Below are positions 1 to 7,779 of a DNA stretch of 64,000 bases, piece by piece (positions within the stretch are counted from its first letter, which is position 1; every line of letters begins with the position of its first letter). A model generated the notes under the pieces. The model saw only the letters and a program-made list of their open reading frames with translations, was not told the DNA's origin and ran no database searches. Source of the stretch: Streptomyces aurantiogriseus (GTDB lineage Bacteria > Actinomycetota > Actinomycetes > Streptomycetales > Streptomycetaceae); the NCBI RefSeq assembly GCF_014649375.1, contig NZ_BMSX01000029.1, positions 1 to 64,000 of the forward strand. Direction: 5' to 3'. A program made the position numbers and the translations under genes.

Positions 1-60
1 ATGGAGAAGCTCGTGGAACTGGGCGCGAAGGTCGAGCTGCCCGGCAAGGCGCTCGGATAG
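1..60 (+). CDS. murA: C-terminal end of MurA, UDP-GlcNAc enolpyruvyl transferase (partial)
   Basis: An open frame enters from outside the window and stops at the TAG at 58-60. It encodes MEKLVELGAKVELPGKALG. This resembles the C-terminus of MurA enzymes, where a conserved Gly-Tyr-Glu segment is followed by a helix of the type (E/D)KL..LGA.(I/V)E. MurA makes the first committed peptidoglycan precursor in the cytoplasm. In Streptomyces murA is the known neighbour of hupA, which supports the call. Only 19 residues are visible, so the assignment rests on this short match and on gene order. The ATG at position 1 is an internal Met, not a start. Confidence 0.6.
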   Translation: MEKLVELGAKVELPGKALG

Positions 61-80
61 CCAACAGCCCTCGTACGAAC

Positions 81-124
81 GCCGATGGGGCGGCCACCCG
101 GACTCGGGTGGCCGCCCCATCGGC
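81..124. terminator. Perfect hairpin between the convergent murA and hupA
   Basis: Twenty-base arms (81-100 and 105-124) are exactly complementary around a 4-base loop. It lies between the stop of the plus-strand murA fragment and the end of the minus-strand hupA, so it can end transcription from both sides. There is no U-tract, as is usual in Streptomyces. Confidence 0.85.
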
Positions 125-245
125 GTTGTCTGCGCTCTCGGCGTCTGCGCCCTCGGCACATGCGCTGCGGGGCACTGCGCGGCCGGCCACGGGCGGCCCG
201 CAGTTGCCCACAGCGCCGGTTGCCCACGGCGCTCTCAGCGGAGCG

Positions 246-527
246 TCACTTGCCCTTGGCCGCTTCCTTGAGCTTCGAGCCCGCGGAGACCTTCACGCTG
301 TAGCCGGCCGGGATCTGGATCGGGTCGCCGGTCTGCGGGTTGCGCGCGGTGCGAGCGGCACGGTGGGTGCGCTCGAAGGTCAGGAAGCCGGGGATGGTGA
401 CCTTCTCGTCGCCCTTGGAGACGATGTCGCCGACGACCTCGGCGAACGCGGCCAGCACTGCGTCGGCGTCCTTGCGGGTCACCTCGGCGCGGTCGGCCAG
501 CGCGGCCACCAGCTCACTGCGGTTCAT
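246..527 (-). CDS. hupA: HU-family nucleoid-associated DNA-binding protein
   Basis: This 93-residue protein has the length and sequence of a single-domain HU: MNRSELVAALADRAEVTRKDAD at the start and the DNA-binding arm PGFLTFERTHRAARTARNPQTG (around residues 46-67). HU dimers bend and compact chromosomal DNA. There is no lysine-rich C-terminal tail, so it is the vegetative HupA type and not the longer sporulation HupS type. The ATG at 527 is preceded by GGGAG at a good distance; an upstream in-frame ATG at 626 would add 33 residues unlike HU. It is transcribed alone, between the shared murA terminator and a 317-bp upstream region. Confidence 0.95.
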   Translation of the reverse strand: MNRSELVAALADRAEVTRKDADAVLAAFAEVVGDIVSKGDEKVTIPGFLTFERTHRAARTARNPQTGDPIQIPAGYSVKVSAGSKLKEAAKGK

Positions 528-844
528 GTTGTTACTCCCGTGTTCTTCTTGCCATTGAGGCGTGCCACGCGGCGGAGCCGCATGTCGGGCGCCGTGAAGC
601 CGATGCGCTCGCGCCCAGGGACGCATCCTGCCCCTACCTGCGGCGGGAAAGCCAATCCGGCACCCGCAGGAGTCGTGAGAACACCCTTGGGAGTCACACG
701 AAGAGCGCCTTGCCCGGCCGCCACCCTAGAGGGCGGCTCAGGGCGCGAGGTTCCACGACGCGCCGGTGCCGAAGGCCGCCGTGGCGATCCTCACAGCACC
801 CGCACAGTCGATCTCCATACCCCGCAATCGTACGGAACGCGTCG
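528..844. other. hupA upstream region, no gene seen
   Basis: A 317-bp gap between the hupA start and the end of the malic enzyme gene, both on the minus strand. It must hold the hupA promoter and leader. Short frames on both strands look like shadows of the high G+C content. I see no convincing -35/-10 pair, dyad or RNA gene. Confidence 0.5.
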
Positions 845-2263
845 CTACGACGCCGACGCGCCCGCCGCCTTGGCCGCCTCACGCACCGCACCGGCCACCG
901 CGCCGGCGACCTTGTCGTTGAAGACGCTCGGGATGATGTAGTTCGGGTTCAGCTCGTCCTCGGTCACCACGTCGGCGAGGGCCTTCGCGGCCGCGAGCAT
1001 CATCTCGGTGTTGACCGTGCGGGACTGCGCGTCCAGCAGGCCGCGGAAGACGCCCGGGAAGACCAGCACGTTGTTGATCTGGTTCGGGAAGTCGGAGCGG
1101 CCGGTGGCCACAACCGCCGCCGTCTGGCGGGCGATTGCGGGGTCCACCTCGGGGTCCGGGTTCGCGAGCGCGAACACGATCGCGTCGTCGGCCATGGCGG
1201 CCACGTCGGCGCCGTCGAGGACGTTCGGGGCGGAGACGCCGATGAAGACGTCGGCGCCGTGCACGGCCTCCTTCAGAGTGCCGGTGAGGCCCTCGGGGTT
1301 GGTGTTGTCGGCGATCCAGCGCAGCGCCGAGTCCGGGGCGGCGTCCACGAGGTCCTCGCGGCCGGCGTGGACGACACCGTGGATGTCGGCGACGACGGCG
1401 TTCTTCACGCCGGCCGCGACCAGCAGCCTGAGGATGGCCGTGCCGGCCGCGCCGGCGCCGGACATGACGACGCGGATGTTCTCAATTGCCTTGCTGGTGA
1501 CGCGAAGTGCGTTGGTGAGCGCGGCGAGGACGACGATCGCGGTGCCGTGCTGGTCGTCGTGGAAGACGGGGATGTCGAGGGCCTCACGCAGGCGCGCCTC
1601 GATCTCGAAGCAGCGGGGTGCGGAGATGTCCTCGAGGTTGATGCCGGCGAAGCCGGGGGCGATCGCCTTGACGATCTCGACGATCGCGTCGGTGTCCTGG
1701 GTGTCCAGGCAGATCGGCCAGGCGTCGATGCCGGCGAACCGCTTGAAGAGGGCCGCCTTGCCCTCCATGACGGGCAGCGCGGCCTTCGGGCCGATGTTGC
1801 CGAGGCCCAGCACGGCGGAGCCGTCCGTCACGACCGCAACGGAGTTGCGCTTGATGGTGAGGCGGCGGGCGTCCTCGGGGTTCTCGGCGATCGCCATGCA
1901 GACGCGGGCCACACCCGGCGTGTAGACCATGGAGAGGTCGTCACGGTTGCGGATGGGGTGCTTCGACGCCATCTCGATCTTGCCGCCGAGGTGCATCAGG
2001 AACGTACGGTCGGAGACCTTGCCGAGCGTGACGCCCTCGATGCCGCGCAGCTGCTCGACGATCTCCTCGGCGTGCGCCGTGGAGGTGGCCGCGATGGTGA
2101 CGTCGATGCGCAGCTTCTCGTGGCCGGAGGCGGTGACGTCGAGGCCGGTGACCGAGCCTCCGTGGGACTCGACGGCCGTGGTGAGCTGGGAGACCGCGGT
2201 TCCGCTCGCGGGGACCTCCAGCCGGACCGTCATCGAGTAGGAGACGCTGGGCGCCGTTGCCAT
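845..2263 (-). CDS. Malic enzyme (NAD-type) with N-terminal ACT domain
   Basis: The 472-residue protein decarboxylates L-malate to pyruvate with reduction of NAD(P). Residues about 5-85 form an ACT-like domain (VSYSMTVRLEVPASG), a usual ligand-binding module. The malic core follows, with DLSMVYTPGVARVC, the metal/substrate segment GLGNIGPKAALPVMEGKAAL, NLEDISAPRCFEIE and DIPVFHDDQHGTA. The dinucleotide-binding loop is VVMSGAGAAGTAILRLL. S. coelicolor has one NAD- and one NADP-dependent enzyme; the NAD-dependent SCO2951 lies beside hupA, which favours NAD, but the cofactor cannot be proved from the loop alone. The ATG at 2263 follows GAGGAAG at normal spacing. The gene is monocistronic. Confidence 0.93.
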   Translation of the reverse strand: MATAPSVSYSMTVRLEVPASGTAVSQLTTAVESHGGSVTGLDVTASGHEKLRIDVTIAATSTAHAEEIVEQLRGIEGVTLGKVSDRTFLMHLGGKIEMASKHPIRNRDDLSMVYTPGVARVCMAIAENPEDARRLTIKRNSVAVVTDGSAVLGLGNIGPKAALPVMEGKAALFKRFAGIDAWPICLDTQDTDAIVEIVKAIAPGFAGINLEDISAPRCFEIEARLREALDIPVFHDDQHGTAIVVLAALTNALRVTSKAIENIRVVMSGAGAAGTAILRLLVAAGVKNAVVADIHGVVHAGREDLVDAAPDSALRWIADNTNPEGLTGTLKEAVHGADVFIGVSAPNVLDGADVAAMADDAIVFALANPDPEVDPAIARQTAAVVATGRSDFPNQINNVLVFPGVFRGLLDAQSRTVNTEMMLAAAKALADVVTEDELNPNYIIPSVFNDKVAGAVAGAVREAAKAAGASAS

Positions 2264-2348
2264 GGCCGACTTCCTCTGCTTTCACCTGTGACGCGGATTG
2301 CCGTCCGATCGTCGCACCTACTGTCGAGTAGGCGTTAGCCGCGGTGCA

Positions 2349-2369
2349 TTGCGAACGTTTTGTTCACAA
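2349..2369. promoter_or_regulatory. Interrupted dyad upstream of the malic enzyme gene
   Basis: TTGCGAAC-GTTTT-GTTCACAA has 8-base arms with one mismatch. It lies about 85-105 bases upstream of the malic enzyme start and on the distal side of the helD terminator. This could be an operator, but the regulator is unknown. Confidence 0.35.
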
Positions 2370-2373
2370 CGAA

Positions 2374-2406
2374 AGAGGCTCACGTCACATCGTGACGTGA
2401 GCCTCT
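2374..2406. terminator. Terminator downstream of the HelD-like helicase gene
   Basis: Perfect 15-base arms (2374-2388, 2392-2406) around the loop ATC, about 180 bases after the helicase stop codon. The 322-bp gap 2264-2585 otherwise holds only the malic enzyme promoter region and a long helicase 3' tail in which I see no gene. Confidence 0.8.
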
Positions 2407-2585
2407 CTCACCGTTCATGACACCGACCCGCCATGCTCGCCTCGCGGCAAGTGGTCGCTCGTAGCGACGAAGGTTGGGCCCGGGGGCTTGGATCGGGCCG
2501 GTGCCACATCCAGGCTAACAAACGGATCCCGTAGGGCCATTCCCGTCCGCGGAGTTCACAGGAACGCCCCCCCGAGTGGCCCCGC

Positions 2586-4976
2586 TCAGTCGCGCAGGAG
2601 GTCGGGCACGCCGTGCGCGTCGGGCTCGTCCCGCTCCCCCGAGACGACCGTCAGCTGCTGGGTGGCCCGGGTCAGGGCGACGTACAGCACCCGCAGGCCG
2701 GCCGGTGACTCGTCGGCGATCTCGGCGGGCGACACGACCACCGTCGCGTCGTACTCCAGGCCCTTGGCCTCCAGGCTGCCGAGGGCGACGACGCGGTCGC
2801 CGAGTCCCGCGAGCCAGCGGCGGGCCTCCTCGCGGCGGTTCATGGCGACGACGACGCCGACGGTGCCGTCGACGCGCTCCAGCAGCCGCTCGGCCTCCGC
2901 GCGGACGGTCGACGCCAGGGAGTCCGTCACGGCACGGAAGCGGGGGACGACACCCGTGGAGCGGACCGCGGCCGGGGACTGGGAGCCGGGCATGGCCAGG
3001 GCCAGGACCTTCGCGGCCAGCTCGGCGATCTCGGCCGGGTTGCGGTAGTTCACGGTGAGCTGGAAGCGGCGGCGCGGGCGGGTGCCGAGGGCCTCGTCGC
3101 GGGCCTCGGCGGCCTCGTCGGGGTCCGACCAGGAGGACTGTGCCGGGTCGCCGACGACCGTCCAGGTGGCGTGCCGGCCGCGGCGGCCGACCATGCGCCA
3201 CTGCAGGGGGGTGAGGTCCTGGGCCTCGTCGACGATGACGTGCGCGTACTCGATGCGTTCCTGGGCAAGGCGTTCGGCCCGCTCGCGCTGCGACTCCTCG
3301 CGGACCGGCATCAGCTCCTCCAGGCCGGTGAGCTGGTCCAGCGGGTCGAGCTCGCGTCTCTTCCTGGGGCGGGCCGGGGCGCCGAGGATCGCCTGGAGCT
3401 CGTCGAGCATCGCGATGTCGTGCACCGAGTGGCCGTCGCGCCTCAGGGAGCGGGCGACCCTGCGGACCTCGCCCGGGTTGAGGATGCGGCGGGCCCAGCG
3501 GCCGAGGCGCCGCTCGTCCGCCATGGCCACGAGGACGGCCTTCGGGGTCAGCTCGGGCCACCAGGCGTCGAGGAACTCGATGAAGCTGTCCTCACTGGTC
3601 ACGTCCTCGTCGAAGGAGGAGCGCAGCTCGGCGGCCAGTTCGGGGTCGGTGTGCCGGCCGGCGGCGCCGGAGCGCTCCCAGAGGGCGTCCAGGAGGAGCT
3701 TGCGGGCGCGGGGGCGCAGCAGGTTCACGGGGGCGGTGCCGCCGAGGGCGGTGCGGCGGACACGGTCGAGGTCCTCGGCCTCCAGCTCCAGCCGGCGGCC
3801 GAAGGCGACGACGCGCAGGCGGGTGGGCGGGCCGGCCGGGGCCCGGGTGAGAGCGCCGTCGTCCACGTCGGCCAGGGTGAGCTGCCCGGCAGCGGCGGAA
3901 CCGGTCTCGCGCGCGCCGCGGCCCGACCCCAGCTCCAGGGCGCCCCGCGCCGCCTTCCGCAGCACCTTCAGCATGCGGTACGACCCCTTCGCGCGGGCCA
4001 CCGCCGGGGAGTCGTACAGGGTGGCCTCGACGCCGTCGACGAGGGAGCCGATGGCGCGGATGGCGACCTGGCCCTCCTCGCCGAGGGAGGGCAGGACGCC
4101 CTCGGTGTACGCCACCAGCAGGGGCGTGGGCGAGACGATCAGGATGCCGCCCGCGTACCGGCGCCGGTCCTGGTAGAGGAGGTAGGCGGCCCGGTGCAGG
4201 GCGACGGCGGTCTTGCCGGTGCCGGGGCCGCCCTCGACGTAGGTGACGGAGGCGGCGGGGGCGCGGATGACCAGGTCCTGCTCGGCCTGGATGGAGGCGA
4301 CGATGTCCCGCATGGTGTGGCTGCGGGCCTGGCCGAGGGCGGCCATCAGGGCGCCGTCGCCGATGACGGGCAGCTCGTGGCCGTCGAGGAAGGCCTTCAG
4401 CTCGGGGCGCATCAGGTCGTCCTCGACGCCGAGCACCCTGCGGCCCTTGGAGCGGATGACCCGGCGGCGCACGACGCGGCCCGGTTCGACCGGGGTGGAG
4501 CGGTAGAAGGGGGCGGCGGCGGGGGCCCGCCAGTCGATCACCAGCGGGGCGTAGTCCTCGTCGAGGACACCGATGCGCCCGATGTGCAGGGTCTCGGCGA
4601 TGTCGGCGGTGTTGTCGTCCCGCACGGCGCCCTCGGCGGGCTCCACGGCGGTGTAGGCGCCGTCGGGCCCCTTCTTGCCGTCCTTGCCCGGCAGCAGGTC
4701 GATCCGGCCGAAGAGGAAGTCCTCGAACTCGTTGTTGAGCCGGTTGAGGTGGATACCCGCCCGGAAGACCTGCGCGTCCCGCTCGGCGAGGGCACCGGGC
4801 GTGCCGACGTGGCCGCGCTGGGCCGCGTCGTGCATGAGGAACTCCGCCTCGTGGATCTTCTCCTCGAGGCGCTGGTACACCCGGTCGAGGTGTTCCTGTT
4901 CGACGCTGATCTCCCGGTCGCGAACTGAGTCCTGAACCGAGTCGACCGCGGTTTCCTGCTGAGCCTGAGCGGCCAC
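2586..4976 (-). CDS. HelD-family UvrD-like helicase (RNA polymerase-associated)
   Basis: The 796-residue protein is a superfamily 1 ATPase of the HelD group, which pries stalled RNA polymerase off DNA. An N-terminal coiled coil (EQEHLDRVYQRLEEKIHEAE, about residues 25-45) matches the arm that enters the polymerase secondary channel. Helicase motifs are clear: Walker A GGPGTGKTAVALHRAAYLL near 247, motif II DEAQDLTPLQW near 580, the NYRNP motif near 645, and LYVALTRATQQL near the C-terminus. Actinobacterial HelD/HelR proteins can protect the polymerase from rifampicin; whether this one does cannot be read here. The start is GTG at 4976, preceded by AAGGGGG. The gene lies just downstream of sigU-rsuA but is separated from it by a hairpin. 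Confidence 0.85.
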   Translation of the reverse strand: MAAQAQQETAVDSVQDSVRDREISVEQEHLDRVYQRLEEKIHEAEFLMHDAAQRGHVGTPGALAERDAQVFRAGIHLNRLNNEFEDFLFGRIDLLPGKDGKKGPDGAYTAVEPAEGAVRDDNTADIAETLHIGRIGVLDEDYAPLVIDWRAPAAAPFYRSTPVEPGRVVRRRVIRSKGRRVLGVEDDLMRPELKAFLDGHELPVIGDGALMAALGQARSHTMRDIVASIQAEQDLVIRAPAASVTYVEGGPGTGKTAVALHRAAYLLYQDRRRYAGGILIVSPTPLLVAYTEGVLPSLGEEGQVAIRAIGSLVDGVEATLYDSPAVARAKGSYRMLKVLRKAARGALELGSGRGARETGSAAAGQLTLADVDDGALTRAPAGPPTRLRVVAFGRRLELEAEDLDRVRRTALGGTAPVNLLRPRARKLLLDALWERSGAAGRHTDPELAAELRSSFDEDVTSEDSFIEFLDAWWPELTPKAVLVAMADERRLGRWARRILNPGEVRRVARSLRRDGHSVHDIAMLDELQAILGAPARPRKRRELDPLDQLTGLEELMPVREESQRERAERLAQERIEYAHVIVDEAQDLTPLQWRMVGRRGRHATWTVVGDPAQSSWSDPDEAAEARDEALGTRPRRRFQLTVNYRNPAEIAELAAKVLALAMPGSQSPAAVRSTGVVPRFRAVTDSLASTVRAEAERLLERVDGTVGVVVAMNRREEARRWLAGLGDRVVALGSLEAKGLEYDATVVVSPAEIADESPAGLRVLYVALTRATQQLTVVSGERDEPDAHGVPDLLRD

Positions 4977-5041
4977 CGGGCCCCCTTCTGACGTGCTGGG
5001 CAGCCGTCAACCGTACGCGAAGGGGGGCCCGAGAAGCGAGG

Positions 5042-5072
5042 GGCCTGCCCGGCGGAAACCGCCAGGCAGGCC
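5042..5072. terminator. Terminator after the sigU-rsuA operon
   Basis: A stem of 8 plus 5 base pairs with one internal mismatch closes an AAA loop. It lies 25 bases beyond the rsuA stop codon and 65 bases before the helD start. Confidence 0.7.
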
Positions 5073-5096
5073 AGGTGATGCGACTGTGGCTCCGTC

Positions 5097-5927
5097 TTAC
5101 GCGTCGACCTCGACGAGCTTCTTGCCGTCGAAGGTCATGACCTCGAAGTGGTCGATCTCGTTCGGGGCGAAGGCCGCGCCGCCCTGGACGTACAGCGGGT
5201 TCTTGGCCTGTTCGGTCTTGGCGTTGGGCAGACCGTAGCCCCATTCCGGGACGGACCAGGACGAGATGGTCTCGCGCTCGCCGTTCTTGCCGACGGCGAT
5301 GAGCGAGCACTTGTTGGGACCGGCCACGTTCTTGAGCTCGACGACGGCCTCGGTGCCCCAGGCCTTCTCCTGCGTGGCGACGGTCGCCGTGACCTTGGTG
5401 CTCGCGTCGGTCGCCGTGACCCGGTCGGAGAGGGTGTCGAAGACCGTCTTGGCGGGGTTCTTGTCCGCCAGGACCTGGGCGCTGTCGCCGCCGCTGTCGC
5501 CGGCGCTCGCCGCGACGGCCACGATCGGGCCGCTGACGATCAGCGCGGCCGCGGCCGCGATCATGTAGAAGCTGCGCCGGCGCTTCTGGGCGCGGCGGTC
5601 CGCGACCTCGTCGACGAGCTTCTCCACGAACCGTGGGTTGGGCTTGGCGGAGAGGGACTCGCCGATCGCGGGGGTCCCGGAGCCCGGCAGGTCCGCGAGC
5701 GCGGCCAGCATCGGCTCCATCCCGGCGAGCTCGTCGAGCTGCTGCGCGCACCACTCGCATCCGGCGAGGTGCGCTTCGAAGGCTGTCGCCTCGGCGTCGT
5801 CGAGGATGCCGAGGGCGTAGGCGCCGACGGTCTCGTGTTCGCTCGGGCTCTGAGATCCCTGCATAGATCCCTGCATGGGGCCAGACATACCCGAACCACC
5901 TGTTCCGAACCCCCCGTAAATGCTCAT
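5097..5927 (-). CDS. rsuA: Membrane-bound zinc anti-sigma factor for SigU
   Basis: The 276-residue protein has the layout of an ECF anti-sigma factor. Residues 31-60 carry a ZAS zinc site, with H53-x3-C57-x2-C60 in EAHLAGCEWC. A transmembrane helix spans about 119-141 (YMIAAAAALIVSGPIVAVAA), preceded by basic residues so that the sigma-binding part is cytoplasmic. The remaining ~135 residues form a RskA-like extracytoplasmic domain. The start is the ATG at 5927 that overlaps the sigma factor stop (TGATG), so translation of the pair is coupled. A glycine/methionine-rich stretch at residues 5-25 is unusual and may be disordered. The gene symbol follows the S. coelicolor sigU locus. Confidence 0.88.
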   Translation of the reverse strand: MSIYGGFGTGGSGMSGPMQGSMQGSQSPSEHETVGAYALGILDDAEATAFEAHLAGCEWCAQQLDELAGMEPMLAALADLPGSGTPAIGESLSAKPNPRFVEKLVDEVADRRAQKRRRSFYMIAAAAALIVSGPIVAVAASAGDSGGDSAQVLADKNPAKTVFDTLSDRVTATDASTKVTATVATQEKAWGTEAVVELKNVAGPNKCSLIAVGKNGERETISSWSVPEWGYGLPNAKTEQAKNPLYVQGGAAFAPNEIDHFEVMTFDGKKLVEVDA

Positions 5928-6448
5928 CACGCCGTCACCCCCCGCTCCTCCAGAGCCAGCTTCATCGACCGCAGGGCATAGAACACCCGTGAGCGCACGG
6001 TGCCGCTGGGTATGCCCAGCGTCTCGGCCGCCTCGTTGACGGTACGCCCCTTGAAATACGTCTCGACGAGCACCTCCCGGTGCGCCGGTGTCAGGTCGTC
6101 GAGCGCGTCCGACAGCGTCATCAGCCACAGCGCCTTGTCGATCTCGTCCTCCGCGGGGATGACCTCCAGCGGCGACGGGTCGACCTCCTGCGGCCGGGCC
6201 TGCCGGCTGCGGTGGCCGTCGATGACGATGCGGCGTGCGACCGTCACCAGCCAGGGGCGTACCGATCCGGTCGCTCGATTGAGCTGACCGGCGTTCTTCC
6301 AGGCACGGATGAGTGTTTCCTGCACCACGTCCTCGGCCCTCTGGCGGTCACCCGCGACCAGGCGAAGGACGTAAGCAAGGAGAGGTCCGGCGTGCTCCCT
6401 GTACAGGGCGCGCATCAGCTCCTCATCAGGTTCCGAGGGCTGGGACAT
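5927..6448 (-). CDS. sigU: ECF RNA polymerase sigma factor
   Basis: The product (173 residues from the chosen start) has the two ECF sigma domains. Region 2 includes LMRALYREHAGPLLAYVLR and the DVVQETLIRAWKN core helix; region 4 has LTPAHREVLVETYFKGRT and the helix-turn-helix EAAETLGIPSGTVRSRVFYA. It directs RNA polymerase to promoters of an envelope-type regulon and is held by the adjacent membrane anti-sigma factor. I chose the ATG at 6448 (MSQPSEPDEELM), 11 bases after GAGGG. The same frame stays open to an ATG at 6625, but those 59 residues are Arg/Thr/Pro-rich and unlike ECF factors. In S. coelicolor sigU affects development and secretion. Confidence 0.9.
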   Translation of the reverse strand: MSQPSEPDEELMRALYREHAGPLLAYVLRLVAGDRQRAEDVVQETLIRAWKNAGQLNRATGSVRPWLVTVARRIVIDGHRSRQARPQEVDPSPLEVIPAEDEIDKALWLMTLSDALDDLTPAHREVLVETYFKGRTVNEAAETLGIPSGTVRSRVFYALRSMKLALEERGVTA

Positions 6449-6733
6449 GCGATGTCGGGCCCTCGTTCCACGTTCATTGGCCACGGCCGCATCCTTGCGC
6501 ACGCCCACCTCCGGTGTCCGGGGGTTCCCCCGAGTCGGTCGCTCCACCACCCGTACGGAAGTGACCCGTTGAGTGTTCAAACCGCGCCGACAGATTTCTC
6601 CGGGTGCCGTGACGGAGGCGGACATGAGAGCACATTCCCGCCCCTCTTCCTTTACATTTCCGCCACACAGTCAAGACGGCGCGCGCTGCCCGGCGGACGG
6701 CGAAGGTAAACGATGTGTAATCGAAATCACTTC

Positions 6734-6745
6734 GACAGCGCTGTC
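6734..6745. promoter_or_regulatory. GACAGCGCTGTC palindrome
   Basis: A 12-base perfect palindrome in the 362-bp gap between the chosen sigU start and the upstream gene. It could be a regulator site for sigU or a short hairpin ending the CGNR gene. The region around it (6650-6750) is locally A/T-richer, as expected near a promoter. Confidence 0.35.
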
Positions 6746-6810
6746 ACGAACACGGCATACCGGACAGGCGAGTTGGCACGGGCGAGCGGTGAAAGCATGG
6801 TGAACGCGCG

Positions 6811-7404
6811 TCACGCACGCGTGAGTGCGACACGTCTGCGGTGCCGGGCGACCCGCTCGCGGTTCCCGCAGACCTCACTGGAGCACCACCGCCGGCGGCG
6901 CCCCCGCGACGTGTCGACGTACACGATCGGGCAGTTGTCCCCCTCGCACTGCCGCAGCCCCGCCCGCGCGACGGGATCGGTGAGCAACTCCACCGCGTCC
7001 CGGGCGACCACGGCGAGCAGCGCCGCGCACTCCGGCGGCCCGTCCAACTCCCGCACGAGCGTGCCGTCTTCCCCGCGTACGGCACGGGGGGCCGGGGGCG
7101 CGGCGCGGGCGACGTCGTTGACGCGGGCGAGGGCGAGGTCGTAGGGGCGGGCATCCCTGGCCAGCCAGCCGTGCACCAACTGACCGACACTTCCCCGCAG
7201 TTCCCGGAAGGCGACCGGCCAGGACGCATCGGCGTGCGTCAGCGGCGTGCCCGGCGGGACGAGCCCGGACCCGGTGATCCACGCGCACAACGGCGGGAGC
7301 GCGTCGAGGCGTTCGAGGGGATGGGCGGTGGCGAGAAGGTCCAGGCAGATCCGTCCGGTGTCGAACCGCAGGTCGTAGGGCGCCGCGGGCGTAACCACTG
7401 CCAT
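6811..7404 (-). CDS. CGNR zinc-finger, ABATE-domain putative regulator
   Basis: The 197-residue protein has an N-terminal ABATE-type domain (FDTGRICLDLLATAHPLERL near residues 14-33) and a C-terminal CGNR zinc finger. The finger has two cysteine pairs, CEGDNC at about 153-158 and CSSEVCGNR at about 174-182, followed by a basic tail. This family is common in actinobacteria and is thought to bind DNA; targets are unknown. The gene is on the minus strand upstream of sigU but 362 bases from the chosen sigU start, so it is probably separate. The start at 7404 is the only one giving the complete ABATE domain; its ribosome-binding site is weak. Confidence 0.82.
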   Translation of the reverse strand: MAVVTPAAPYDLRFDTGRICLDLLATAHPLERLDALPPLCAWITGSGLVPPGTPLTHADASWPVAFRELRGSVGQLVHGWLARDARPYDLALARVNDVARAAPPAPRAVRGEDGTLVRELDGPPECAALLAVVARDAVELLTDPVARAGLRQCEGDNCPIVYVDTSRGRRRRWCSSEVCGNRERVARHRRRVALTRA

Positions 7405-7580
7405 GTGCCTGTCACCGCCTAGGGAAGGCTCCTGGGGGAAGCGTTCCTTTCACAGTGCCGGGTGAGAGCGGGTCGCCGGAACCCCTCGTACCGGGTGCGG
7501 GTGTTTCAGCCCGGCGGGGGCGCCCTCTCCGGGGCGTCCAGGGCGAGGCCCGTCCGGTGTTTCATCGCGCCCGGGACACC

Positions 7581-7747
7581 CCCTCCGGGGAGCTCGAGGA
7601 CGCATCCCGCTCGCAGCCGAAACGGAGACCAGGGGCAGCAGCCCCCGGTGAGGCCGCCCCCCACACCGGGCATTCCTCGGGGAAGTTCGAGGACGCATCC
7701 CGCTCAGGGCCGAAACGGGGTCCGGGTGCGGCAACCCCCGGTGAGGG
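7581..7747. repeat. Two tandem copies of a ~75-bp GC-rich intergenic repeat
   Basis: Copies run from about 7581 to 7653 and 7674 to 7747. Both contain CGAGGACGCATCCCGCTC, then GCCGAAACGG, then a C-run ending CCCCCGGTGAGG. A weaker related stretch lies at about 7500-7570. The wording resembles a family of intergenic repeats common in Streptomyces chromosomes (recalled, not searched). The 375-bp gap 7405-7779 holds no gene that I can support; frames open on both strands are by-products of the repeat. Confidence 0.6.
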
Positions 7748-7779
7748 CGACACCGACGCCGGCCGCCCTCACACCCCGC

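Noticed and set aside
710..2338. Plus-strand 542-codon open frame antisense to the malic enzyme gene
   Set aside because: It lies wholly over a clear enzyme gene, its product is an Asp/Val/Gly/Arg-rich mixture typical of the reverse frame of GC-rich coding DNA, and it has no ribosome-binding site.
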